Source of the DNA: Acrasis kona
Lineage: Eukaryota; Heterolobosea; Eutetramitea; Acrasida; Acrasidae
NCBI GenBank assembly: GCA_026419775.2
Contig: JAOPGA020000923.1
Location: 1 to 64,000 of the forward strand
Length of the DNA: 64,000 nt
Direction: 5' to 3'
Shown: in pieces, positions 10,330-21,979 of the stretch
Position numbering within the stretch: the first letter of the stretch is position 1
How the letters are laid out: each line of letters opens with the position of its first letter
Notes under the pieces: model-generated
What the model was told of the DNA's origin: nothing
Seen by the model: the letters and a program-made list of their open reading frames with translations, nothing else
Database searches by the model: none
Position numbers and translations under genes: made by a program

Positions 10330-12867
10330 CTATACTTTTACTTCAGCATTCATATTCAAGTTTCCTTGTTCTATATCATCCGTCACTGTCCGTCCTGGTT
10401 GTTCAACCGGAACATCATATTCATCATCTGAAGAAGAATCTGCACTCAACAAGTCGTCATCGACTACTTCATTCTCTTCATGCAAACCCGTAATCTTTGC
10501 AAGCTGCTCACCGGTTTGTTTGAGTTGTTGTGCGAACACATCCAAAACAGTTGCAACAACCAAGTTCATTAAAATAATAATAGTCAACAACCAAAAAATA
10601 ATAAAGTAGACACAAGCCCACCTGTTCGTGACCGCAATGGCACCTTTCATCGTCACATGCCAATTATTGACAACAGTGAGATGATACTGAGTTTGCAACA
10701 TGATTAGTACGTTACTATAACCAGATACTTCATAAAAGTTAAGCATATCATAATCGGTGCCCTTTAAGAGTGGGTTACCACGAACTAACTTGTCTCCGAA
10801 CAAATGCATACCAATTATACCATAACTGTAATACCACAACAAAACAATTGTAAATTGGATAAGACCAGTAGGAACTACATTTATAAAGGTACTTGCAATA
10901 ATTCGCAGGCGACGAGACACTGCAAAATATCTAAAGAACTGCATGAGACGCATCAAACGAATAGCCGCCACCACCGCACTACTTTTTAAGCTAGTAACGC
11001 TGGTCCACTCCAGAATCAAACTAATCACACAAACATTAACAGTCACAATGTCATAAATGTTCCAACCCTTTTTAAAGAAATGAAGGGGACCATCACCAAT
11101 AAACCTCAACAGGACTTCCCCCACTATCGGTAATACAAAAAAGATTTCAAGGTAGTCAGACCACTGAGTGGAATCACTAAAATTTTCAGTTGCAATTTGA
11201 AACACCACAAAACCACAATTAGCAATTGTAATCAATAAAGACACGATTCTAAATAATTTACTTTTTGTAAGCTTCTTAATTTTTGGACTCTGCATCTTTT
11301 TCAACAAACCAACTCTTTCAATGGGAGCCGCCGATGCGACGGATTCAGTTTTCTTCAAGACACCATCACACACCATATAAAAAGCCGCCAAATCAATTTT
11401 TCCAGTTTTATTAGGATCTTCTGCTGCGAATTTTCTTTTGGCCTTCTCAGGATTGGATAATGGACGAACACATAAGAACAAGTCAATAAAGGATTCAACA
11501 TTAATGTAACCGGTATGATCTTGATCTAATGTACGGAAGGCAGCCGTCATGGCAACTCTCTTTCTAACATAATCCGATAGGTTCTTTGCTTGTCTTTCTT
11601 CTTGGTATACGTTGAAAACGGTAGCAATGTTTAAATTGAAGATAAAGTAGAGCTGTATGGCCAAAAACGTAATGAAAAAGATGGAGTTGATGGGATTCAT
11701 TTTGACTATTTGTGAGTGGAAAGATTTTTAAAGTGGACTTACCTGCAGGAATGGTTACGTCAGGATAATTTGCTGTTGTTTGTAGAATGAAAATGCTCAG
11801 GAAACTCTCAAAAATGTCTTTAAAGTAGGGATCTTCTGCATTATTGCTGTTATGGGTGAGAAATTTTAATAAAAGTGTTAAAACGTACCGAAATAGCGTA
11901 TAAGCCATTAGTGTGAAAAACAAAACGTTAAGAATCATTAACAAAAAGAATTCTGGAATTTTTCTAATTGTCTTGAAAATTAAAGTAATTCTTCCTCTAA
12001 GAGCGCTCACATGCTCAGCCATGAAGAATGGTCTTTAAAAGTTAGTATTACATGAATGATTTTCACACACCGAACAATTCTTGTAATGCGAAATGTCTGA
12101 GGATAGACTACACAAAAAGCAGTTTCTACAAATGTAACGACAAGAAGAATGACTTTTAAAATCTTCCACTTGTTCGTTTTAAAATTATCCATACCGTACA
12201 CGCCCATCCAGATTCCCATTCTTATACATAGATATACAATGATTGCCAACTCCCACAATGCAAGTTTCTAAAATGAATTAAAAAATAGTAGAAAAATGAA
12301 CAAACATTGATGCTAATGTGGACGACTGCATATGGTGGTTCGAAAATAGCAAGGCACAAATGGATTAATATTATCAACAATGTAGCAGAGCGGATAATTC
12401 TATGATTATAAATCCAGTACCAACTATTAATGTAAAATCATCTGATATAGCAGTTGTAAACTTACTTGACAGAATCGTCATCTGTGTTATGATAAATGTC
12501 TCTGTTATTAATAGCGTCGCTGATGAATACTGCAGCTCTATCTATTCTGCGTTGGGGGTCTTCGTGTAAAACAGCACCGGTTCCAATAAATGCGAGAGTG
12601 TCCACTACAATGTATGTTAACATTTTAATGAGATAAAGTACCCTCTTGAATTTTGCTAATAAAGACCTGATCCCATGCTTGGTTCTTTTGTCTTTCTGTT
12701 TCTGGTTTCTCGGCGTGTTCCTCATTGTAGTGTCTAACTGCATCCTCATGAATGTCATAGAGTCGACCGCTATCTCCATTAAAAGATGTCCACTTTTCCC
12801 ATATCCAATTGAGTCCCCCTTTTAACCTCTCCCTAAAGGAAATAGACACACCAGACATTCCCACCAC
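10330..12867 (-). CDS. two-pore cation channel with EF-hands (TPC type)
   Basis: Seven exons (12867-12642, 12604-12466, 12423-12306, 12267-12071, 12032-11889, 11846-11743, 11705-10330) with introns of 37-42 nt give about 767 residues. One 42-nt intron (11847-11888) is a multiple of three and could be read through. Domain I: S1 on exon 3, S2-S4 on exon 4, pore ending in QTTANYPDV, S6 on the last exon. Two EF-hands follow in the linker (DQDHTGYINVESF and DPNKTGKIDLAAF). Domain II: S1-S4 with RLMRLMQFFRYFAVSRR, pore TVVNNWHVTM, S6. The order 6TM-EF-EF-6TM matches plant-type TPC1. Such channels release cations, including Ca2+, from vacuoles or endolysosomes and are gated by voltage and Ca2+. Splicing is my reconstruction. 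Confidence 0.9.
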
Positions 12868-13059
12868 AAGAATGCTTAAATTGTAAGGCAGTTGACTTTA
12901 CCAAATTCACCAAGCTCTCCCTTTCAACGTTCACATGAGCACAACATACATTTAAAACAGCATCTACTCACTACTTGATGGATCACTGCCAAAACACATC
13001 ACCCAGAGTCACAATCAACTTCTATAAATAAAACAATTTATTCTTTACATATGAACACT

Positions 13060-14802
13060 TTAGGTGGACATTGGAGATACAGGTGTATCTGGAGTACGTA
13101 AACCACGCACTACGTCCAATTGAAGATTCTTCTCCATTTCCTCTCCAATCACAATACGATAGTACCTTCTAATCAATTTCACATTCACAACTGCCATCAG
13201 CACGAAACCCAATACAAAGAAGAAGGCAACGACGCAAGTCAAAACCAATGAAGTGGTACCGATCACATACACGCTATGGTCTTCTACTAATGTTGTGTAA
13301 CCGGTAAATGTATTTGTAGCCAAAACACTTGTGCTGAATTTTGTAATCTCATCCTTTTTGTAGTACTCTGAGAATGGAGATGCGAATGGATCGTTCATTA
13401 GAACGTGGTACATGGCTAATCCTGCCCAGGCGCTTGACGCCGTGTGAAGTACTGGATAGTATGTCCATGACTCTCCTTTGAGATCATCTCCGTTCCACAC
13501 CTTGGCTCCATTTTGGTTGATGCTGACTACAATTCCTTGTCCATCTCCATTAAGTGCGTATTGTTGGTTGTTGAGGATGCTCAATGTTAGTTTCTTGGCC
13601 ATGTCCAAATACTTGTTTGATGTGTCGGAGTCGGTTGATGACAATTGTTGACCCATGCTTTGATAAGCCATGGCTGCAATGGCCACTTGTTCAAATTGTA
13701 TGGATGATCCTTGGTTGCTGTAAAGTATTCCATCGTAGTTGATTGTGTTTCCGGTTACATCATCTACTTGTGACTCTGTCTTGAATAGATTGTTCATCAC
13801 ATAGTCTAGACTTGATTTTCTTCTAGTGTCATCTTGATCTATTCCTGAAAGTGCTGATAGGGTTTGGGCGTCAGCAGTAATGAAATCAGTTTTGTCGGTA
13901 TCGACTGGTGGAACTGAAGGTTGGGAGCCTACATTGTAAACTCCTTCGTTGGAATTAAAGCATTTCTGAACATAGGTTTGTGATGATGTCATCATGTCAG
14001 ACCAGGTCACATCAGATGTGAGGCCGAAGAGCATACGGGCGGCACCCCAAACGGCAATGTTGTGCTCAACACTTCTCCAGGTTAATGGAACGTCGGTTAG
14101 ACTGCTTTGTGTGTATCCACCAGTGAAGCCTCCGTACTCAGAGTCATACTTGAGATTGTTGTTAATGTGGGACGCAACCTTGATGGCAGTCTTTAGGTAC
14201 TTGTAGTCTTTGGTGTGTACGTAGAACCTGGTTAGGGCAATAACCAGGTAGGCCATGCTTCCAGTAGTGATACTTGTGTCGACTACATTTGGCCCGTAGG
14301 TAATGTATTGGTTGTTTACAAACTCTCTGTTGATGGGGTTGTTTACAGAGTAGGCAGCACGCAGTCTTCCATCGCCAATTTGATCTAGAGAAACCAATAA
14401 GACAAAGGTGTCGCAAATCTTCTTTGCGATATCTAGGCGACCTGCGTTAATCATAAATATGGCGGCTAACGCATTGTCGTAGATGTCGGCCCTCAAGCTC
14501 ATGTAGTATGCTCCTAGTTCTCCCCAAGATACATCGCCTCCCAATTGAAAGTCCCATCCAACCCTGAATGTTTGTGCCAGAGTGAACTCGGGAGTTACTT
14601 TAATACTTGTTTGTTCTTCAATAAAGTTAGATAGACAATCAATGTTCTTGTAGAAGTGCGGGAGGATACTCTTACAGCCAATCTTCTTACTGTTCTTGTC
14701 CTGTAGTGTTGTACTTCTCTGACTTGATACCCATACTGGTACGGCGGCCGCACAAAATGCAATTATGCATGCCGAGATGGCAATAACCAGTGCGGATCTC
14801 AT
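13060..14802 (-). CDS. membrane-anchored six-hairpin glycosidase-like protein
   Basis: 580 residues, single exon. An N-terminal signal or anchor (ALVIAISACIIAFCAAAVPV), a large lumenal or extracellular domain of about 480 residues, a transmembrane helix near 525-550 (VYVIGTTSLVLTCVVAFFF) and a short tail. The large domain repeats helix pairs of the alpha/alpha barrel kind: IYDNALAAIFMINAGRLD, TGSMAYLVIALTRFY, RSVEHNIAVWGAARML, FEQVAIAAMAYQSMG, SSAWAGLAMYHVL. This pattern occurs in bacterial secreted six-hairpin glycosidases. Substrate and catalytic acid cannot be named from sequence alone. The bacterial likeness leaves open horizontal transfer, but the anchor and tail look native. Confidence 0.65.
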   Translation of the reverse strand: MRSALVIAISACIIAFCAAAVPVWVSSQRSTTLQDKNSKKIGCKSILPHFYKNIDCLSNFIEEQTSIKVTPEFTLAQTFRVGWDFQLGGDVSWGELGAYYMSLRADIYDNALAAIFMINAGRLDIAKKICDTFVLLVSLDQIGDGRLRAAYSVNNPINREFVNNQYITYGPNVVDTSITTGSMAYLVIALTRFYVHTKDYKYLKTAIKVASHINNNLKYDSEYGGFTGGYTQSSLTDVPLTWRSVEHNIAVWGAARMLFGLTSDVTWSDMMTSSQTYVQKCFNSNEGVYNVGSQPSVPPVDTDKTDFITADAQTLSALSGIDQDDTRRKSSLDYVMNNLFKTESQVDDVTGNTINYDGILYSNQGSSIQFEQVAIAAMAYQSMGQQLSSTDSDTSNKYLDMAKKLTLSILNNQQYALNGDGQGIVVSINQNGAKVWNGDDLKGESWTYYPVLHTASSAWAGLAMYHVLMNDPFASPFSEYYKKDEITKFSTSVLATNTFTGYTTLVEDHSVYVIGTTSLVLTCVVAFFFVLGFVLMAVVNVKLIRRYYRIVIGEEMEKNLQLDVVRGLRTPDTPVSPMST

Positions 14803-15326
14803 ATTCTTTTCTGAAGTTGTGTAATATTTTGTATGGTATGATGTAGTCTATTTAAATGTAACGTTTTAGATCGTATTCCATACAAGGAATGATTCGGAAA
14901 GGATGTCAAATGTCGATAGTTATTGTAATCAATTGATTTGAAGAGAGGAACAGTTATTAAGGAGAGACTCCGTGTTCTTTTATTCGATATCGACTCTAAT
15001 TGAATCCTCATAGGTGTGACCATTTCGTCAATCATTTGTGATGATGTTCAACACTGAGTCTAGCATTGTTTTATGAAGTTTTAGACGTGACGATCATTTG
15101 TGAATAGTTCGGTATGGCTTACAACAGCATTTATGAAGTTTACTCAATTCATCTGTGTCTTGACTAATCTTTACCAACCAAATCTGATTGGAGTGAATGA
15201 TGGTTTGAAACTTTGTGAGGAGCTTCAAGTGGCTATAATATAATGGCTGATTAAAGCGTGTGGTGGACTTATGCATCTCACAAATAATTAACTAACCAAA
15301 CAAAATTACAGTTAATGTATAATTTA
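14803..15326 (-). other. intergenic region
   Basis: AT-rich spacer. Minus-strand frames of 60-78 codons here have no domain features and biased, shadow-like composition. It probably holds the promoter of the glycosidase-like gene and the 3' UTR of nothing I can name. Confidence 0.3.
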
Positions 15327-15602
15327 TTATAAAAGTAGGGCTGGGTTCTCTTCTAATTTATCATCAAAGTGTGGATCATTAGATCCGTGCTTTCCGGCAT
15401 TAGCAGCATTCATCTTAATGTCGTCTTTTGGCATCGTTAGATCGTCCTTTAGTTTGGAAGCTGTATCCGACCACGTGTCATCTTTGTTCGATAGCGTTTC
15501 TTTTACAGCTTCTTTTCTTGTCAAATACTCATCTTTAAGATCGTTTCCTGTGCCTTTGCTTGAGTTGACACCCTCGTTCTTTTGTTTCTCGTCTACTACC
15601 AT
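15327..15602 (-). CDS. small hydrophilic protein, disordered, stress-type
   Basis: 91 residues, almost entirely charged or small (MVVDEKQKNEGVNSSKGTG ... HFDDKLEENPALLL), with no cysteine and no hydrophobic core. It has a clean ATG and a short AT-rich 5' spacer. Composition resembles small hydrophilic stress proteins, but I cannot assign a family. Function unknown. Confidence 0.5.
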   Translation of the reverse strand: MVVDEKQKNEGVNSSKGTGNDLKDEYLTRKEAVKETLSNKDDTWSDTASKLKDDLTMPKDDIKMNAANAGKHGSNDPHFDDKLEENPALLL

Positions 15603-15914
15603 TGTTGTGTTTTTTTATTCTATAATTTGTTGCATTTGTTTCTTCTCGAGCTGAATTTATACTCAGGTAATAGCCGATATCGATCTATTATTATTTCTCC
15701 TTCTTTTAAAATAGCTTCTAATCAATTTTTTACAAGATTGAATCATAAATCCGTTCAATAAGAAGAGTCTATATTTTCTGATAAGTCTTGGTCTGATGAA
15801 CCATTATAAACTGCTATAGATAACAATTACAGACAAGACTAGTTCGTATAGCTCTGCTGAAATAGTTCTTGTGTTGCTTGACAAACTTCATTACAATTTA
15901 ACAAAACTTTGACG
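15603..15914 (+). other. divergent promoter region
   Basis: About 310 bases between the divergent genes at 15327-15602 and 15915-16337. AT-rich with a poly-pyrimidine run (TCTCCTTCTTTT). No RNA gene, repeat or convincing frame. Confidence 0.3.
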
Positions 15915-16337
15915 ATGTCTTGTGATTTTCTGGATGATGCCCTGTCTATGGAACAGGAATTCTATGAACAGGGTAAAAGAGATGGCGCAGATATGGGAGA
16001 AAAAGAGGGTCATAAGGAAGGTTATGAATTTGGTGTAGCCAAAGGTAGACAGTTTGGTTGTGAACTTGGCAATATATTAGGGTTTGCGGAATTTATGTTA
16101 CATTTACACAGCTTAAATGATGATTCAATTCAATGGAACGACAGACTAGTAAAAAACTTGGAACAACTAAAGGAAGCTGTTGAAACATTCCCATACACAC
16201 AACCACAAGATGACATTTATAACGAGAAATTAGAGAACATCAGAAGCAAATATAAACTTTTAGAAGTAAGATTGGGAATGATCTCAAAGAAGAATGAAAC
16301 CTCAGTTAAGAGTTCAGGTGACACCTTAGCGTTTTGA
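15915..16337 (+). CDS. LTO1: LTO1/Yae1-family protein with deca-GX3 motif
   Basis: 140 residues. After MEQEFYEQGKRDGADMGEKE comes a run of glycines every fourth residue (HKEGYEFGVAKGRQFGCELG), the deca-GX3 motif of the LTO1 (ORAOV1)/Yae1 family. In yeast and humans LTO1 and YAE1 form an adaptor that recruits the cytosolic Fe-S assembly machinery to the ribosome recycling ABC protein Rli1/ABCE1. The second half is helical (NDRLVKNLEQLKEAVE). LTO1 rather than YAE1 is chosen because the motif is near the N-terminus and the protein is short. A TTG two codons upstream is ignored. Confidence 0.8.
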   Translation: MSCDFLDDALSMEQEFYEQGKRDGADMGEKEGHKEGYEFGVAKGRQFGCELGNILGFAEFMLHLHSLNDDSIQWNDRLVKNLEQLKEAVETFPYTQPQDDIYNEKLENIRSKYKLLEVRLGMISKKNETSVKSSGDTLAF

Positions 16338-16524
16338 AGCTTGCACACAGGTTTGGTTGAGTGAGTCCGTCGCAAGAAGAATTTTGGTTGCAATGGCAAT
16401 CACTTGAAACATAAAACATTTGTTTCTTTACATGTCCTTTTGCTTCTTAAAAATGGTTTTCAATCTCCTTATCAAATAACGTAAGTAGTGACGACAAGGT
16501 TAATGAGTTTCAATGTGTATTATT

Positions 16525-18287
16525 TTATTGAGAATCTATTGTGACTTCCTGTTGTTCGCTAGGTATCTCTTCCGAATACACATTTCCACTTGTGTGTCCA
16601 TTTTTGGAATAATCTGTGAGTTCAGTTCCGTTCTTTACCTCCTCGACTTCCTTAATCTTGGGCTTCTTTGGCGGCTTTGCTACAAGCTTCATCTTTTTCA
16701 TGAAACCTTGTCTAATGCTCTTTCTTCTTCTGTACCATTCTGCTATTCCTCTGTTCTCATCGATTGTCTCACTCTCCAGATCGTTTTCATGACAAATAAT
16801 ATATCCAATTTCCCCGTGCTAAAAAAGAAGAAAACGGTTGTTAAAAAGTCCATGGATAACAAGGTACTCACCTCAACAAAGTCAAGACCCTTCTCTTGCT
16901 CTTCGTCGGAGACGCTCCACCCCAAGCCCGGAATCCAATTTAGGGCCAAGAACAAGATTATGGTCATAAAGAAGCTCCAACCTGCAACGGATCCAATGCC
17001 AGCAAGTTGTACTGCTAACTGCCCAAAGTTACCGTCCCACCATCCACCATTGATAGCAACGTCTCCTGTAGAAAGAGGAACGTAACGTGCGCCAAACTTT
17101 CAAAAGAGTTAAAGAAGGATAGTAAAGAGAACAAACGTACAACACCAACAAAAAAGCAGCCATACATGCCTCCCATTCCATGAACAGACCAGGCGTCTAG
17201 ACTGTCGTCTACAAGATTTACCTTTACTCTTACAAGAGGATACAAGAACAAGGAGGCAGTTGCTCCTAAAATGCAAGCGAATCCAGGATAAATGTAACCT
17301 GCCGCAGGAGTCACAGTAGCGAGTCCGCACACAGCGCCGCAACAGAAACCAACCAGAGTGGGCCTTCCCTTGAAAATGTAATCATAGATGACCCAAACAA
17401 TTCCTGCCCATGCGCCTGCCAGATTTGTGTTCACCATAATGAGTCCTGCCCAAGCATTTGCACGAAGAGCAGAGCCACCATTAAAGCCCATCCAACCGAA
17501 CCACAAAAGCCCGGTTCCTAATACAATTAAAGGAATACTATGTGCTTGGGCGATAGTATGACGACTTCCATGACTCGGAGGCGCAGAATTACTAACAATT
17601 ACTTCCCCACTCTTTCCGGAATTTTTTCTTCTTTTAAAAACATCTTTGAAGGACGTGTGAAAGTTTAGACGGTTCTTCATGCATAAACTCAGGGCAAGGC
17701 CACTGAAGCCTGCCGCCATGTGAACTGCAAATCCTCCTGCTAGATCCAAAACACCCATTTTATATAGCCATCCGTCTGGACTCCAAACCCAATGAGCAGT
17801 GAAATTATAGACTAGAGTACTCCAGCAAAATAAAAATACACAATATGTTCGAAACTTTAATCTTTCTGCTAACGAACCAGAAATTAAAGCAGGAGTAATG
17901 ACGGCAAAAAATGCTTGGTAGATGAAATAAACATAATGAGGTATTGTGGGCGCGTTAGGATGGGTTGAAGTTAGAAGCGAAGTGTTTATAAGCATAATGT
18001 AGTTTAGATTTCCAATAACGGGAGAACCTCCCTCCGCGAATGCTATAAAGTTGTTAATTTGTTTTTTCGTAGTTCTTCTTACTTAAACTGTACCCCCAAA
18101 ACCACCACTGCACCATCACAATTCCCATGGCAACCATACTTTGATACAATGTGGCGACAATATTCTTTCTATGTACCATGCCACCATAGAAGAAAGCCAG
18201 TCCTGGCGTCATGACAAGTACAAGAGCTGTACATATCAATATGAAAGAAGTGTCCCCCGTGTCTATAGTGGGGGTGGTTGAGCTCAT
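16525..18287 (-). CDS. ammonium transporter (AMT/MEP/Rh family)
   Basis: Exons 18287-18083, 18042-17141, 17096-16872 and 16818-16525 join through introns of 40, 44 and 53 nt to 541 residues. The family signatures are clear: LAFFYGGMVHRKN in helix 1, FTAHWVWSPDGWLYKMG, the first pore histidine in LAGGFAVHMAAGFSGL, and the second in DAWSVHGMGGMYGCFFVG. Eleven helices are expected, and the C-terminal cytosolic tail begins with HGEIGY and is basic then acidic. It moves NH4+/NH3 across a membrane as a trimer. The frame allows an upstream ATG at 18332; I chose 18287 because the extra residues fit no family member I know. Confidence 0.92.
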
Positions 18288-18978
18288 TAGCAGTAAGATT
18301 TCAAATGAAGGGTCCGAAAAGGATGCGCACAAAAATGAACGTTAGTACTAATTTTAAATTAAAAGAAGAAAGTTCCGTTATCCGCACAAACAATCGATTG
18401 TGATATTTAAAAAGAAAAATATGCGATCTTGCAGTTAGTTTTAGCTGCCTTGACTTTAAGGTGTGCACAGGCAGGAGGAAGGACGTAGAGGCATTTTAAT
18501 AAAAGTTGAATACATTCTGAACTCCAATTATGTCGCGCATTAGTTAAGCACAGTGATGACAGAATGAGGGCGAATGTAATAAATCGAAGGCATTTTATTG
18601 CATCTTTACTCGTATTATTTCTTGTTTTACCAAATGTTGCAAATTACCACTTGCAGCAAATCAAAAGCTCTATATTACCTCCCTTTGCCTAAAGGCAAGC
18701 AGGAAGAAGTATTACCATCGACAATTATTAAACAAAGCAAACGTTTCACGACAAAATTGGCGCTCATGACAATAAAGCGAAAATGAGCAACATGACAATT
18801 GTGTATGTTGTGATTTTAATTTTAATCCATCCTCCCTAAACCAAAAATTTCACATCTTCTTGTACTTCTTCACACGATTGCTATGTCTTCTATTGCTCCC
18901 GTCGTCATTACCTCTTCATCTTCCGGAATAAAAACACTACGTTGGGTTGACAGTTATTCTATATATTGTAAAAGATAC
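18288..18978 (+). other. intergenic region
   Basis: Spacer upstream of both the transporter (minus) and TFB5 (plus). A plus frame at 18598-18786 is short and low in complexity and I do not call it. The first in-frame ATG of the next gene is at 18883, but the TFB5 homology begins only at 18979. The part from 18883 may be leader, extension or an intron ending at AAAAG (18970-18974). Confidence 0.3.
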
Positions 18979-19269
18979 ATGGTAAACGCAATAAGAGGGG
19001 TTCTTCTTGAATGGTATGTCCTCGTTTTAATCTTTCATTTAATCAAAAGCGATCCTGCGGTAAAACAGTTTATTCTACACTTGAACAAAGAAAACACAGG
19101 CAGCCACTCAGGGTTTGGTATGTGAATAACTTTTTATCTTTATTAAAGTATACAAGTTATCATGGATTTGGATGAGACACATCTTTTTGTTGATGAGTCG
19201 ATAGTTGAATATTTGCAAGAAAAATTAGACGACCTCCACGAAAAGAGCTACCAATTCAAAAAAACATAA
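18979..19269 (+). CDS. TFB5: TFIIH subunit TFB5 (GTF2H5/TTDA)
   Basis: Three exons (18979-19013, 19050-19117, 19157-19269) separated by 36- and 39-nt introns give 71 residues, the usual size. It opens MVNAIRGVLLECDPAVKQF and continues to FVIMDLDETHLFVDES, both diagnostic of TFB5/TTDA. This smallest core subunit stabilises p52 (Tfb2) in TFIIH and supports nucleotide excision repair and transcription initiation. Because the exons are so short, no single open frame shows the gene; splicing restores it exactly. An N-terminal extension from the ATG at 18883 is possible but unlike known members. Confidence 0.9.
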
Positions 19270-19512
19270 TCTGAAGTCACAGTATTAAGTTAGTTAATAT
19301 TGTTGAGAAAGGTTTGATGTATTAATGTTGTTATATAAACCAAATTCAACCCGTGTGATATGAATTCTTATTATTCTCCGCCAAACATCTTTAATGTTAT
19401 AATAGTTTGTTTAAAATCATCACCAAGTACCAATTAAAAGTGTTCTTCTGTCTATTTGAACTTCTTGTTACCTCGTTACCTCATTACTTCATGTTTTTAT
19501 TGTAATAAAAAA

Positions 19513-19976
19513 ATGCATTGTTTGTTAAAGCACAGGCCGATAAGGTTCCCAACCACAATAGTCAACAGACAATTTTCAGAGCTTTTCGGAACTGCAAATA
19601 AACCCTCCACCTCTAAAAATTTAGTGTACGAAGTTGAGGACTTTGAGAATGAGGTAATCAAACAACCTAGAGTGATTGTAGTCTTTTACGCAACGTAATT
19701 TTATGGACTAGTTTTATTTAATGCTTTAGATGGTGCACACCAAGCATGAAATTCCTGCCGATAGTGACAGGTGCTGTGAAAAGCGCAAATAATATAAGGC
19801 TTGCGAAAATAGATATTGACAAACACAAAGAAGTTACCGAAAAGTACAAAATCTTGGCAACGCCCACAATATTTGCTTTAAATTATGGAGAGGTTGAGTC
19901 ACCTCACGTCATTGGGTATAGATCGCAGGAAGAAGTTTTAAACAATATTATGGAATGGTACGAAAAATTATTATAA
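19513..19976 (+). CDS. thioredoxin-fold protein, probably mitochondrial, one-cysteine site
   Basis: Exons 19513-19694 and 19730-19976 around a 35-nt intron give 142 residues. The first about 40 are basic with few acids (MHCLLKHRPIRFPTTIVNRQF), as in mitochondrial presequences. The thioredoxin fold follows: VIVVFYATWCTPSMKFLP, then LAKIDIDKH, cis-proline ATPTIFAL and a C-terminal helix. The active site reads WCTPS, so the second catalytic cysteine is serine. Such CxxS thioredoxins usually act as isomerase-like or mixed-disulphide proteins rather than full reductases. The intron falls inside the active-site codons. Confidence 0.85.
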
Positions 19977-20402
19977 AGTATTTTATTAAATAACACGACT
20001 CTATGATTTAAATTTGAATTGCTCGAGCACAACTAACTAATTTTCAACGGCAATAGTTTGTTAGGTCTTTTCGGTCCCCTTTCGTCATGTAAAAGGAAGT
20101 GTGAACGTCTTCCAAACCTATTGAACTATCTTGATCGTTTAATCTCTTGTGTTAAAATCTTGAATGAATAGTTGATAAAAGCAAGATTAGATTTATGGTT
20201 CATTGTTCCCATTCTTGTTCCAAATCTGATGATTCTGATTCCAATGGAGCGACTTGGAATTTTGTTGGGGTGCAGTTAAATTTTTTGGTTGTGTACAATT
20301 TTTATTTTGAATATGAAAGTTTTCCATGATTTTGTTGAATTGTAAACTATAAATTGAATTGACTGCCAGTTCATACTAGAACTCTAATAATCACACAACA
20401 CG
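19977..20402 (+). other. intergenic region
   Basis: AT-rich spacer of about 425 bases between two plus-strand genes. No frame, repeat or RNA gene seen. Confidence 0.3.
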
Positions 20403-21767
20403 ATGAGCTCAAACAGAAGTGCAAAATCAATCGTCGATATATCGACTAGCGACACCAATTCCATGGAATTTAGGCAAGGTAAGCATACAATACTACTATG
20501 AAAGATGCTAACTTTTGAAAAGATCTAGTACACGACCATAAGATTGTAATTGGACATTTTTCAAGAAATGGTAGGAAACCAAATCGTTTTTATACATCTC
20601 ACATTATGAATAGGACATTCTTTTTATGATGAAGAATTCACAACAATGAAAAGAAGATCCCAAGCGCAAGGCAGCGTACGAATTCCATCTAGGTCCTTGA
20701 CATCTCTACCAACCGCAGCTCAAAAAGAAATAATGAATTATGCCAAATCCCACAAGAACGTTGAGATACAAGACAGCGAAGCAGAAAAAGCACCAGAAGA
20801 CAATCAAATCTCATCGTAAGTCACACCTCTCACAGCAAGTCAACACATTAATGTAGAGAAGAATGGTCTAATTTATTTAAAAATTCCACAAGTCCTTCCA
20901 AGGTATGCCTGTAAGAATGATCAAATGTGGAGAGCAGGAATCTATTCCATCATAAACAAGTTCATCATTAGAGAATTTGATCCTTTATTTGAAGAAGACC
21001 GTGATGCGTCGGCCACAAAACATTCTCCAGCCATTACAAATTTACTTTTAATAGGAATGCAAAGGACTAAAGAGGTCAGACACTACATTTCAAAGAACAG
21101 GTCATTGTCATCGTTATCCCCAATCCATCCAAATATGGAAATGCTAATGACACTTGGTGAGTTGTGCCTTCCGTTTTTTGTTTGCAAAGAAGCCGGAGAT
21201 CGTGTTTCCCAATTCCAATGTGAAAATGAACTTTCATGTGCAATGAAGACATTAATTGATCATCAAATAAAATTCTTTTCTGCTGGCGGCTCTCATGTTA
21301 AAAAACGTTTTGTCCTTGGTATGATTATGAACGGAAGTGTGGTTAGCTCCTACCTCATGCGTAGAGTTTCCGACGAAGACGAAACTGTTTGTATGCAAAT
21401 GATGGACACCTATAACATCAATTCCTACGAAGATCTCTTGAGATTGACTACTAGTCTGTCCTTGGTGAGGAGACATGGAGAGGAGACTTACAAGGAAATG
21501 TGTAGCAAGTTGAAGGCCATGAGTAATGGTCAACCAGGAACTTCTTCTCAAAAATCTTCTAATGGCAACAACACACCTAATAGGCAACAGCAAGTAAAAC
21601 CAAATCAATCACCTGCTCCAAACGGTAGTTCTACATCTCCAGAGAATTCAAAGAAAAGACATTTGGAAGAAGACAAGTCAAAAACTTTGAAGAAGCCAAA
21701 AACGGATGAAAGCAGTGCTAACCAAAATGAAGACTCATCAAGCGATCTAGACGAACAAAAGGAATAA
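20403..21767 (+). CDS. uncharacterised protein with basic Ser-rich tail
   Basis: Proposed exons: 20403-20478, 20523-20570, 20614-20815, 20840-21767, giving 417 residues. The first two introns are 44 and 43 nt. The third would be only 24 nt (20816-20839, GTAAGT...GCAAG); the 41-nt alternative ending at 20856 breaks the frame. A helical central domain (LKIPQVLPRYACKNDQMW ... HVKKRFVLGMIMNGSVV) is followed by a disordered Gln/Asn/Ser/Lys tail with nuclear-type basic motifs (SKKRHLEEDKSKTLKKPK). No known domain is recognised. The tail suggests a nuclear or nucleic-acid-linked role. Confidence 0.65.
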
Positions 21768-21979
21768 ATTATGCATGTTACATTAAAAATCATTTATTAA
21801 TTGTATGATTTGAATGGATGGGAATTAGATTTGTACAACAGGAGGGAACTCATTCGTCCTTCCAACTTGGGTAGTCAAAAATAACACAGACTAACTTCGA
21901 CAGATTCTAGTGTTGCGAGATTTATAGTCACAAAAACAAAGATTATATAAATTAATTATTTAATTTTGTTCTTACATCA

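Noticed and set aside
12590..12680. 22-nt intron at the start of the two-pore channel gene
   Set aside because: A 37-nt GT-AG intron (12605-12641) keeps the frame and matches the size of the other introns.
16513..17085. 190-codon plus frame with hydrophobic start
   Set aside because: Antisense to the last exons of the ammonium transporter, whose spliced frame is well supported.
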